Shown piece by piece: positions 17,227-25,290 of a stretch of 64,000 nt of DNA (within the stretch, counting starts at the first letter, position 1; every line of letters starts with the position of its first letter). A program made the position numbers and the translations under genes. This stretch comes from an uncultured Anaeromusa sp. Its GTDB lineage: Bacteria > Bacillota > Negativicutes > Anaeromusales > Anaeromusaceae. A model generated the notes under the pieces. The model was not told the origin of the DNA. It was given only the letters and a program-made list of their open reading frames with translations, and did not search any database. The DNA is taken from the NCBI RefSeq assembly GCF_963676855.1, contig NZ_OY781460.1, positions 3,013,501 to 3,077,500 of the forward strand, given 5' to 3'.

Positions 17227-17783
17227 CTATTCAATACACTGTTCATAAAGTTTTTTATGAAATTTTTCTTCACGAGCTACTCTGTCCATATAGTTTATAT
17301 TATCCATCTTCCCTAGTTCCTCTGCTCTTCTCGGATCGTCTATGTTCATCTCTTCGATAATCTTTACTCTTAACGAAGTTAAACGTTCATTCGATATTGA
17401 AGCAAATATACTCGGTCTTGCATACCAGTTTTCATTAAAGATCATCCAACCTTCAATCGTATTTAAAATCGTCAGATCGTCTTTTATTCTTTGTTCCCAT
17501 GCCGATTTAAATTTCAATTTATCTTCACTAACTATAGCAGTAACATGTGTAGCACCGCTTTCTGGAATAACAATATGAAATACATTATCTCCTTCTCCAA
17601 ACGCCATCTTAGTAGTTAATGCTACCGGAATAAGAAAGTCTATACGTTTATATAAAACATAATCATTATTTCTCAGAGCAATTATTCCTTCATTGCTCTT
17701 TTCGATAAAACACTTTGTATTTTCTTTGTTTTTGCTGCAAAATGTATCTTCTTTTCTTTTTCATCAAATTTGCTTATATCCAT
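17227..17783 (-). pseudogene. Frameshifted cargo gene, unknown function
   Basis: The ATG at 17781-17783 behind GGGG opens a 33-codon frame (MDISKFDEKEKKIHFAAKT and on to RAMKE) that stops near 17685. The neighbouring frame continues without a break as NEGIIALRNNDYVLYKRID, LIPVALTTKMAFGEGDNVF and on to EQCIE at 17227. A single indel around 17680 explains the split; the intact gene would be about 184 residues. The long open part alone (126 codons from an internal ATG at 17607) has no ribosome binding site. It begins 16 bases after the SfsA-like gene ends, so it belongs to the same operon. Confidence 0.6.
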
Positions 17784-17799
17784 CTCATCAACCCCAATA

Positions 17800-18085
17800 T
17801 CATTTTAATGATTTTATAAAATTACGTTCTATGCGTACACTCCTTTGAAGTTCTGAATTTACACCGTTCCACAGAATTTTGTATACTTGTACCTTCATTC
17901 CATTATTTATACACTCAACAAAGTTCTGATAAAATTCACTTTGTGTTTTATCTATGTCAATTTTACTATTACTCTCATTCATCAAAACTATATAATAACA
18001 TACTTCATATCCTTTTTTTAACAGCGCACAATACACCTCTAACTGCCGTACTGCCCTATTAGTTATCATTGAAGGAAAATACACC
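17800..18085 (-). pseudogene. SfsA-like nuclease, C-terminal fragment (interrupted by IS3 element)
   Basis: The last 93 codons of an SfsA-like protein, with the family's C-terminal pattern: YFPSMITNRAVRQLEVYCAL, KKGYEVCYYIVLM and a VQVYKI stretch. It has lost its N-terminal half to the IS3-family insertion at 18086-19331. Joining its CAG GTG TAT TTT to the upstream half at ...AAT AAG CAG GTG restores an unbroken frame of about 232 residues, the normal SfsA length. Confidence 0.8.
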
Positions 18086-18099
18086 TGAACCGTATTGGA

Positions 18100-18918
18100 T
18101 TACGCGGACACGTTAAACGGCTGATTCCTCCGAACCTCATACATTAACGGAGACATGCCTCCTAATGCGCTATGCCGTCTGCGTATATTATAGTAATCCA
18201 TCCAACTCCCAATACTTGTAGCTGCTTGGTTCATTGACGAAAAAGATCGTTTCTTAACGTGCTCTACTTTGAGTAAGCGGAAAAAGGATTCCATAGGCGC
18301 ATTATCGTAGGGATTACCCTTGCGGCTCATACTACCAATAATTTGGTGTTCTGTGAGCAGTTCCTTATATTCTTTGGACGTATATTGGCTTCCCTGATCT
18401 GAGTGGTGGATCAATCCTCGGGTTGGTTTTTCCTTCGCCAGCGCTATTTTAAGCGCCTGGCAGGCTAAGCTAGCCGTAGGACGCGTGCCAATAGACCAAC
18501 CCACTATTTTTCGTCGAGCCAAGTCCAATACGGCTGCCACATACGACCATTTACCACCCACTTTGATATACGTAATATCGGCTAACCATACCTTGTTAAC
18601 TTCCGTAACGTCAAAGTTTTGATTCAGTAAATTAGGGAAGGCTTTTGCAGTAGGATCCGATTTGGTTGTTTGCGGTTTATATTTGCTTTTTATCTGTGCT
18701 CTAATCCCGTTTTCATGCATAAGCCGCTGAACTTTGCTGCGTCCAATAGAAATGTTTCTTTCTTCCCGGAGCTCTTCATACACTTTTTGAACACCGTAGT
18801 TTCCATCATTTTCGCGTTCGATTTGGCGAATCGCCGCCACTAGCACGGCATCTTTGGCATGCGCTTGAGGGCACCCAGCTTTTACCCAAGCATAATAACC
18901 GCTTCTTGAAACTTCCAC
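18100..18918 (-). CDS. IS3-family transposase OrfB
   Basis: The catalytic part of the IS3 transposase, 272 residues from its first ATG. HTH_21-like segment, then the rve integrase core with the DDE triad: Asp in WLADITYIKV, Asp in LIHHSDQGSQYTS, Glu in NPYDNAPMESFFRLLK. The frame is open further upstream (EQPVKYQFIHDNRFKYAVL) and overlaps the end of orfA, so the active product is expected to be OrfAB made by -1 frameshifting at an A-rich slip site (GCAAAGA) near the orfA end. Full length and uninterrupted. Confidence 0.93.
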   Translation of the reverse strand: MEVSRSGYYAWVKAGCPQAHAKDAVLVAAIRQIERENDGNYGVQKVYEELREERNISIGRSKVQRLMHENGIRAQIKSKYKPQTTKSDPTAKAFPNLLNQNFDVTEVNKVWLADITYIKVGGKWSYVAAVLDLARRKIVGWSIGTRPTASLACQALKIALAKEKPTRGLIHHSDQGSQYTSKEYKELLTEHQIIGSMSRKGNPYDNAPMESFFRLLKVEHVKKRSFSSMNQAATSIGSWMDYYNIRRRHSALGGMSPLMYEVRRNQPFNVSA

Positions 18919-18977
18919 GACGCGGCATATCTCCAGAACAGCATACTTGAAGCGGTTATCATGGATGAACTGATATT

Positions 18978-19268
18978 TTACCGGCTGTTCTTTGCGAAGT
19001 ACACCGCTGCCTGCTTTAAAATAGCAATCTCGTTTTCCAATTCGTGAATGCGGCGATTGGCTTTTCTCAGCTCGTCTTCATCTGGTTTTAGGTTTCCTGA
19101 TCCCGGAAAGGCATGCTCTGGATCTTCATTGTACAGGCGAATCCACTTGTAAACTGTATTTTGATGAATACCTATCTCGTTAGCTAAACTTTCACAACTC
19201 CGGCTTCCATTCAGGTATAGCTTTACAATGTCTTTTTTAAACTCTGCATCAAACTGTTTGCTTTTCAT
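18978..19268 (-). CDS. IS3-family OrfA helix-turn-helix protein
   Basis: A 96-residue DNA-binding subunit: helix-turn-helix (ADEF-like KQFDAEFKKDIVKLYLNG, NEIGIHQNTVYKWIRLY) followed by a leucine-zipper coiled coil (ELRKANRRIHELENEIAILK) used for multimerisation with OrfAB. GGAGGTGTCC precedes the ATG. Ends AVYFAKNSR; its tail overlaps the orfB frame. Confidence 0.92.
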   Translation of the reverse strand: MKSKQFDAEFKKDIVKLYLNGSRSCESLANEIGIHQNTVYKWIRLYNEDPEHAFPGSGNLKPDEDELRKANRRIHELENEIAILKQAAVYFAKNSR

Positions 19269-19328
19269 TGGACACCTCCTGGCTTTATTTTACTAGCCAT
19301 TCTTCTTGTCCGCAAAAAGCAATACGGT

Positions 19329-19746
19329 TCACCTGCTTATTTTCCGTAATAAGCCCCTTTGCTTCAATTACAATTTTCTTTCCATTTTCCTCTATATAAA
19401 AATCCGCTTTCAACTCTTCGCTTACTTTCTTTTCTCGATAAATCTGATCACCTTGATAAAATCGCATCAATTTATTCATTACCAATTGATTTACGAAAAT
19501 CAGATTCAATAAAATATACCCCGAAGCCCCTTGTACAGCATGCAGCGTATATTTAGTTTTGCTTTTCATCTTCTTATTTCTTTTTAATAGCACTTCCCGA
19601 TTTTTCAAATCAATAAAATGCTTTAATTTTGATGAACTCGCAACATAACACAACATCTCTTCCTTGTCAGCCTTAACGATACAGGAAAACCGTCTACTGC
19701 ACTCTTCTATAAAAAGCCCTTTTTTAAAACCATCTTCATTAAACAT
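19329..19746 (-). pseudogene. SfsA-like PD-(D/E)XK nuclease, N-terminal fragment
   Basis: The first 139 codons match the SfsA N-terminal OB-like part and nuclease core: FIEECSRRFSCIVKADKEE, LLKRN..KTKYTLHAVQG, NLIFVNQLVMNKL, then ADFYIEENGKKIVIEAKG. The last contains Asp115, Glu128 and Lys130, the D...ExK arrangement of PD-(D/E)XK nucleases, the superfamily SfsA belongs to. After GTG at 19334 the frame runs into the IS3 element and ends 14 codons later. It lies 61 bases downstream of the DNA methyltransferase, so it is a candidate nuclease partner of that enzyme. Chromosomal SfsA is normally a solitary gene. Confidence 0.78.
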
Positions 19747-19807
19747 AACAACCTCTAAAAAGCATTAAGGGCCGTGTACTTCCATCTTGCGCACGACCCT
19801 TGCAATG

Positions 19808-21022
19808 TTATATTCGCCTTTTATGAATTATGATATACTCACTATTCATTGATTCAACAGGTTTTTGATATACATTAGATGTAACTTTAGGCATTCGTTT
19901 CTGAGGAATTTCACGCTCATACTGTTTCACATTATAAAATCCTTGTTCATCTAAAAAACTCATTGTAATTTCTGTTAAATTAATTTGTACTCTATCCACA
20001 GTTCTATTGCCTAATGTTAGTACGATATACTTATCCGTTACTCTACACAACTCTTTGAGAAATTTAAAATAATCGCTAAAAAACCGTACCATTTTTCGAT
20101 GTTTTAATACCGAAATTTTTTTTAAATAAGGTTGTATAAGGCTTTGTTCATATACACTTATAATCTTATTACTTTTTTTCCCCCCTAAACTATTCGAGTC
20201 AATAGCAGAATAATTGTCCAGTTCCCAACCTTCCATTTCCAAATCTTTTTCGGCAATTATATACAAGGGAAGCATTGAAAATTGACCATATGTAACAGTA
20301 GTAGCATTATCCCCATATGGAGGTGAAGTAATCGATAGATCAAAACTATTGTCACTAAAATCTTTTGTTTTTTCTAAAATGTCACCTTTATAGAGGATGA
20401 AATTTTCTGTAGATTTTATAAATTTATCCACATTTTTTTCAATAGCATTTATAAAACTATTTTTCACATTATCTTCAATTCGCAATATCACATCTTTTTC
20501 TTTTATATGAAGTTTATAGGTTGCACTTCTTGTATTACTGTGTTTTCTAATAACATCACAAAGCATACACCAAAAATACAATCTATTGGAGTCATTCTCT
20601 ATTTGCATGATAGCAGATCTTACAATTTTTAAAGATTCCAGGATATCTTCTCTAAGCCACTTTTCCATATTCGGAAATAAAAACGAATAAATTTCCCTCG
20701 GCTCATAGATAAGCAATTTTACTTTTTCAATGTCTTCAAAAATGTTATCATTGACACCTTGTAGCTTCACTTTGGTTATCATATTTGCTAGTGGATTAAT
20801 ATCACAGCCCACCAAATGAATGCTGGGTGAAATCTCCATCGCTTCATAAAGAGCTGTACCAGATCCATGAAATGGATCAAATACAGACACAATTTCATTT
20901 TCACTTATGATGCCTTCTAATATACTTTTTTGTACTGGCGCTACCATTACCGCCGGATATAAAACAGTTCCATGTATGTCATTACTCTTTTTATAGTCTT
21001 TAAAAGCAAGATTATTCAACAC
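19808..21022 (-). CDS. DNA methyltransferase (N4-cytosine/N6-adenine, TSPPY type)
   Basis: Transfers methyl groups from S-adenosylmethionine to DNA bases. In 404 residues, motif I (DPFHGSGTA, residues 49-57), the acidic GCDINPLA of motif II, and motif IV TSPPYGDN (232-239) are evident. Motif I precedes IV with an unusually long helical insert (about 85-225), including FWCMLCDVIRKHSNTRSATY. The order I-then-IV with TSPPY is found in RsrI/MboII-like and related orphan methylases. It is AT-rich compared with the host genes and lies 28 bases after the GHKL ATPase gene, so the two are almost certainly cotranscribed. Recognition sequence unknown. Confidence 0.88.
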   Translation of the reverse strand: MLNNLAFKDYKKSNDIHGTVLYPAVMVAPVQKSILEGIISENEIVSVFDPFHGSGTALYEAMEISPSIHLVGCDINPLANMITKVKLQGVNDNIFEDIEKVKLLIYEPREIYSFLFPNMEKWLREDILESLKIVRSAIMQIENDSNRLYFWCMLCDVIRKHSNTRSATYKLHIKEKDVILRIEDNVKNSFINAIEKNVDKFIKSTENFILYKGDILEKTKDFSDNSFDLSITSPPYGDNATTVTYGQFSMLPLYIIAEKDLEMEGWELDNYSAIDSNSLGGKKSNKIISVYEQSLIQPYLKKISVLKHRKMVRFFSDYFKFLKELCRVTDKYIVLTLGNRTVDRVQINLTEITMSFLDEQGFYNVKQYEREIPQKRMPKVTSNVYQKPVESMNSEYIIIHKRRI

Positions 21023-21050
21023 TATTCATCCTCCTTTTCACAACGCTCTC

Positions 21051-23252
21051 CTAATTAATTCGAGAATTGTTCATCATTTCATTTACAAGCACAACAAACA
21101 AGCCCAATTTTTTTGCTAACTGCGCTACCTCTTGTTCGGTTAAATGAGTTCCTGATTTGTGCGCTCCTAAATGTGCCGCAGATATCGCCTTTCTAAAATC
21201 ACTTGTGTTAAGGAAGTTATTTAAAGTTTTAAATTCTATTTTGGTAGAATCCGATATTGCAGTTTTAAAAGCATTGTTCTTATCTATATATTCAACGACT
21301 TTTATAACCTTATCTTCAAATCCTAGTTTATTGGGAAAAAATGCATTGTATTTCGTAGATTTATGAATCGTATCAACACTCATTTCAAAGACAGATCTAA
21401 GGCAACAAGCTACTAATTCCAAATAATATTTCAAATCCAAAGTGTTTACTTGCGAAATAAGATTAATAACCGATTGATTATAGTTGATATGATAGTCTTC
21501 TTTGGATGGCAATGTAACGATATCATTTTTCTTTTTTCCTGATATTTTTGACTCTTGCTGGAAAAATTTCATGTCAATTTTTTTTACTACTGGTCCTGTC
21601 TTCAAATCAGTATAAACATATTCAATACTTTTTTCACAAGACTCTGTAATGCTCTCCAATATTCCATTGTTTCTTACAATTCCATCACAACTAATTACAC
21701 ACATTTCTTTTGAAACATCATTCCCGCTGCTATCATAAATTGCTGCAATATAATCTTTTAAATCGACTTGTTCGGTCGGAATAAACATCTCTACTGTTAA
21801 TCTGTTTAAATTTAGCACTGCTGGAACTATAGAGGGTGATATTGGTTTTTCGTCTTCACGCTTTGTTTCTGTTGTTTTTTGCTCTGGTCCATCATTTTCA
21901 TCAAATTCCCCATCTTGATTATTTGTATTTTCATTATCTGTTTTTTTTATTTTAGGCTTTATTTTTAATATTTTTTCTTTCCCGAATAACTTAAATTTAA
22001 CAATTCCTTTTTCAAATTCTATCTTCACTTTAGACTTGAAATTGAAATCGCTTTTGATATATTTTCGAAAGCATTCACTATCTTCGATATCATTGCATTC
22101 CTCCGGCAAATCTTCTTCTGTTGTCAAAAAATCCAAAATAATTTGGCTTTTTTGGTATAAATATTTTTTATTTTTTGATCCAGTCGTTTGAATTGTTTTA
22201 TTTATCTCCGCTAAAAATGAGTTTATTGAATCAGTTAATTCATTTTGCAAAAACTGAGACCGGTCTGAATTAAAATTAATATTTTCATCGTCACTAATAA
22301 TTCTTATATACCCAATCATTTGATTTAGTACAAATTGAGTTTTAATATTTTTCATGATATTGGGATCAAACATTGTATAGTTATTAAACAGATTAGTGTT
22401 AACATAGATCAGCGGCGTCAAATCATTTTGAGGATTCAAAAACAATTTATCCACTTTATCTTTTCCATATGCCGGAAAATGAAATATGCTCAGTTCAATC
22501 TCAATCTTATATTGGCTCGACATAAATTGAAACTTTTCTGATAAAATTTCACATTTATTATAGTAGTATTTTATTTCCTGATCATCACTTTTATATGTAA
22601 TGTAAAACAATCTATGTTCAAGTGCCTGACTATCTAACGAAAAATTTTTATTGTTTTCATATACCTTATCATCGACTTGCAATTCAACCGTAAATGCAGA
22701 ATCATCAAATGCGTATAAGACTTTTTTGTAATTCTTCTCAATCGAAAAATATTCTTTTAGCGAATTTTTATTATATTCATCAAGATAAATTGTTATCGTT
22801 GTACCTTGCTCTTCAATATCACTTTCAATAATATCAACCTCTATTTGGGAAAGATCATCCGCCTTTATAAGGATATCATAATCCGCTTCAAAAACTAATC
22901 CTTTGGATGTATTTTTCTTAGTTTGCCACCTTACGCGCTTACCAAATTTAAAAACAGATAAAAATCCTAACCCTTTAGCGCCTTGTGTGTATCTTTTATG
23001 TTTATTAATTTTCCCATACTTTTTAACGCTCTTTGAAATATGAAATAATGTATTTATGTCACTTTCATCCATTCCTTCTCCATTATCTACTATTTTTAAT
23101 GTTCCATTGTTAGTATCTAAAATAACGCTTACTCTAGGAGCTCCCGCATCGTAAGCATTTTTGAGCAGTTCATTTAATGCAATTATATTTGATGGTATTT
23201 TGTCAGATAATTCTCCAATAATGCTGCCACTCACTTTTACTTTTGAATTCAC
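21051..23252 (-). CDS. MutL/MORC-like GHKL ATPase
   Basis: A 733-residue protein with an N-terminal GHKL ATP-binding fold: N-box ELLKNAYDAGA (residues 28-38), G1 box DNGEGM (56-61), and lid/G2 box GAKGLGFLSVF (91-101). The central part (to about residue 400) is a transducer-like region, then a charged linker (about 440-470, rich in Asn/Glu/Lys/Thr), then a poorly conserved C-terminal domain. The pattern fits the prokaryotic MORC/MutL-like ATPases known to occur next to DNA methylases in restriction-modification islands; an HSP90 or histidine kinase identity is excluded by gene layout and the absence of their other domains. It probably loads on DNA as an ATP-operated clamp (inferred). Confidence 0.82.
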   Translation of the reverse strand: MNSKVKVSGSIIGELSDKIPSNIIALNELLKNAYDAGAPRVSVILDTNNGTLKIVDNGEGMDESDINTLFHISKSVKKYGKINKHKRYTQGAKGLGFLSVFKFGKRVRWQTKKNTSKGLVFEADYDILIKADDLSQIEVDIIESDIEEQGTTITIYLDEYNKNSLKEYFSIEKNYKKVLYAFDDSAFTVELQVDDKVYENNKNFSLDSQALEHRLFYITYKSDDQEIKYYYNKCEILSEKFQFMSSQYKIEIELSIFHFPAYGKDKVDKLFLNPQNDLTPLIYVNTNLFNNYTMFDPNIMKNIKTQFVLNQMIGYIRIISDDENINFNSDRSQFLQNELTDSINSFLAEINKTIQTTGSKNKKYLYQKSQIILDFLTTEEDLPEECNDIEDSECFRKYIKSDFNFKSKVKIEFEKGIVKFKLFGKEKILKIKPKIKKTDNENTNNQDGEFDENDGPEQKTTETKREDEKPISPSIVPAVLNLNRLTVEMFIPTEQVDLKDYIAAIYDSSGNDVSKEMCVISCDGIVRNNGILESITESCEKSIEYVYTDLKTGPVVKKIDMKFFQQESKISGKKKNDIVTLPSKEDYHINYNQSVINLISQVNTLDLKYYLELVACCLRSVFEMSVDTIHKSTKYNAFFPNKLGFEDKVIKVVEYIDKNNAFKTAISDSTKIEFKTLNNFLNTSDFRKAISAAHLGAHKSGTHLTEQEVAQLAKKLGLFVVLVNEMMNNSRIN

Positions 23253-23288
23253 TTTTATCCGCTCCTATCCATGATATCTTTTTGGTAT

Positions 23289-23603
23289 TTATATTTTTTC
23301 CATTCTTCTTCTTAACTCTTTAATTAGATGTTTATGATTTTTAAGATAATCATAAACATCTGCAGGAACTTCATTTCTTTCTTCTGCTGCCAAGTCGAAC
23401 AACTTTCTTCGCTCTTCTCCACATATCTGCAATGCATCAGCTAACGCATACTGTGTCTTTTTATCTGGAGGACACTTTTTCTTTTTAATAATTTCACCTA
23501 AATAAACTGAAGTAATTCCCGCCTTCTTTGCTAATTGACTGTTATTCAAGGGAATGCTATCCCTCTTTTTTATTAAAAATTCACTGAAGTTTTCTTGTTT
23601 CAA
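23289..23603 (-). CDS. XRE-family controller-type regulator
   Basis: A 104-residue helix-turn-helix DNA-binding protein: NSQLAKKAGITSVYLGEIIK is the HTH, followed by a segment (TQYALADALQICGEERRKLF) usual in small XRE repressors. The TTG at 23603 is preferred as start because GGAGGAGGG lies 9 bases upstream; the longer frame (to 23657) reads through the promoter region. It heads the ATPase-methylase operon with 36 bases to the next gene. A palindrome (GCAATAAGCTTATTGC) lies just upstream, consistent with self-regulation, as with controller proteins of restriction-modification systems. Confidence 0.75.
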   Translation of the reverse strand: MKQENFSEFLIKKRDSIPLNNSQLAKKAGITSVYLGEIIKKKKCPPDKKTQYALADALQICGEERRKLFDLAAEERNEVPADVYDYLKNHKHLIKELRRRMEKI

Positions 23604-23631
23604 AAAGGCCCTCCTCCCTTTTAATAAAATA

Positions 23632-23669
23632 AGCAAATTGCTAATTGCTTTTTGCAATAAGCTTATTGC
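23632..23669. promoter_or_regulatory. Palindromic operator upstream of the defence-like operon
   Basis: GCAATAAGCTTATTGC (23654-23669) is a perfect 16-bp palindrome; AGCAAATTGCT (23632-23642) is a related near-palindrome 11 bases away, and AATTGCTTTTTGCAATAA bridges them. The positions upstream of the XRE regulator suggest two operator sites bound by that protein. Confidence 0.5.
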
Positions 23670-23720
23670 TTATAATTTAGCATAAAAAAATTTCATAGTC
23701 AATTATTGGTTGTTTAAGCA

Positions 23721-25289
23721 TCATATTTTCATTATCTTTTCCTTTATTTTTTCCCACCAGACACCTTCTGTGTGCCTTAAAAAGATTGTTTTTGAATTTA
23801 ATAGCTTCAATTCGATCTTTTTCCAATGCCCCATTTCACCGATATACTTCCCAAAATCGAGCTCGCACTCTGAATCCACCTTTAGCATTAACGTTGCAAT
23901 TTGCCACCGATCAGGTCTTGCAACTTCGACAATATATACCCTTTTATCCGGTTTAAGTTCGACTTTCACAATGGCATAATACCGTTCATTACCAGATGGA
24001 AGTTTCGCTATTTTCGTCTTTTGAGAAATTTTATAGAATTCGATTTTACAGTACCATTCTCGATTTTCATTGGCCAGCTTTTCCATTTCCTTCATAAACT
24101 CCGCCAACCCTAACCAATTCTCATGATCCAGCAACTCCGCGCCAATAATCTCGACCGGTCTCAACGCTCCGCCGCTTTGACTGTCTTGCGTTGTCAGATT
24201 TCGCTTTTGTCTATCGTTCTGCCCTTCCTCCGTTGCACTAGGCGTCTCAACAGGCTTCGCTTTTTCTGTTTTCGGCACTTTCACTCGTGTAATCTTGAAA
24301 TTCTTCGGCAAACTTAATTCGGTCGCTAGCACAGTTTGAACGACATGAGAATTTCCTTCACTCGCCATACCAGCGTCGCCTTCGGCGTATTCACGTTTTT
24401 CGCCTTGTCCTTCTTCATCCTTTTTTAGCCTGAAGCGCCCGTTTCCTTCCGTCACTCCCCCTTCGCCATCCAAGACCTTAAACGAAGGATGATGGTACGA
24501 AAATTTATCAAACCCAATGTTCAAACCACCGATTTTGTTAATCTCCAAGACTAGCAGATTATTCCCCTCCAAGAAGCCGCGATAGTCCAACGTAAATAAT
24601 CCCCGAAACGGCGCAAATTCAGGAATGATCCACTTCTGACCTGTCCCTTTCGCCTCCGTAATCAATCGGACCGTCCGATCCCACTCCCTCTTTACTTCTT
24701 TATTTTCCAACAACCAGGCAATTTGAAAGGCCAGCCGGTCCCTAACCACACTGCTGGGGATTCTATCGTTGAATATATAATGACATCGGCGCTCGCTGTC
24801 CTCTTCAATTTGCCGTTCTTGTACCAATTTTTCTAAGCTGTAGTGCGTGAGTAACTGATTGGCCATAAACGTACTGGTCGCAAAAAATGCGCGCAGTAGC
24901 TCCGTGCAAGGAACATAGACGCTTTGATCCAGATAGCGAAAGTTCCAAATCTTTTGCCGGCACATTATCGGATTTGCGGCCAGTGACCACAACGCTTTCG
25001 GCATATTGGCCGCCGCCAGCATGTGGCCGTCACTTAACGGTGCATCCCATAAATGCCCGTTGCGCCCCCTCGGCTCCTGTTCTATCAGATAACCATCTTG
25101 ATACACCCGTCCCAATCGAATATACGGCAGACTCCCCCAGGCAAGAGGCACGATTCTCTTTTCACCGCTTGCCAGCGAATTGAACACCACTTCCAGCATC
25201 CAAGCTCCGTTATCCTTCTGCCAAAATGAGCCGAACCAATACGCTTCTACTAATTCTTCCGCAGCAAACGGCCATGGTCTAATCTGCAT
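23721..25289 (-). CDS. tnsE: TnsE-like transposition protein
   Basis: In Tn7, TnsE directs insertion to replicating DNA such as conjugal plasmids through the sliding clamp. This 522-residue protein occupies the tnsE position after tnsD and has the family's general layout, with a C-terminal domain including VYIVEVARPDRWQIATLML, like the TnsE C-terminal fold. A charged, low-complexity linker (KKDEEGQGEKREYAEGD to ATEEGQNDRQKRN) separates the halves. The start at 25289 (MQIRPWPF) is one base after the tnsD stop, with GGAGGTG upstream. Assignment rests on motif similarity plus context. Confidence 0.75.
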   Translation of the reverse strand: MQIRPWPFAAEELVEAYWFGSFWQKDNGAWMLEVVFNSLASGEKRIVPLAWGSLPYIRLGRVYQDGYLIEQEPRGRNGHLWDAPLSDGHMLAAANMPKALWSLAANPIMCRQKIWNFRYLDQSVYVPCTELLRAFFATSTFMANQLLTHYSLEKLVQERQIEEDSERRCHYIFNDRIPSSVVRDRLAFQIAWLLENKEVKREWDRTVRLITEAKGTGQKWIIPEFAPFRGLFTLDYRGFLEGNNLLVLEINKIGGLNIGFDKFSYHHPSFKVLDGEGGVTEGNGRFRLKKDEEGQGEKREYAEGDAGMASEGNSHVVQTVLATELSLPKNFKITRVKVPKTEKAKPVETPSATEEGQNDRQKRNLTTQDSQSGGALRPVEIIGAELLDHENWLGLAEFMKEMEKLANENREWYCKIEFYKISQKTKIAKLPSGNERYYAIVKVELKPDKRVYIVEVARPDRWQIATLMLKVDSECELDFGKYIGEMGHWKKIELKLLNSKTIFLRHTEGVWWEKIKEKIMKI

Positions 25290-25290
25290 C

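Larger units (their letters stand above)
18086..19331 (-). mobile_element. IS3-family insertion sequence (IS150-like)
   Basis: About 1,246 bp with matching inverted ends starting TGAACCGTATTG on both sides and continuing into GCGGACA. It encodes overlapping orfA and orfB. CACCTG is present at both junctions, so the exact length of the target duplication cannot be fixed: it depends on whether the terminal TG belongs to the element. It splits the SfsA-like cargo gene and has the same orientation as its host operon. Confidence 0.88.

Noticed and set aside
21051..23252. GHKL protein as a histidine kinase, gyrase B or HSP90
   Set aside because: No phosphoacceptor His domain, no toprim domain and no HSP90 middle-domain motifs; context with a methylase favours the MutL/MORC-like group.
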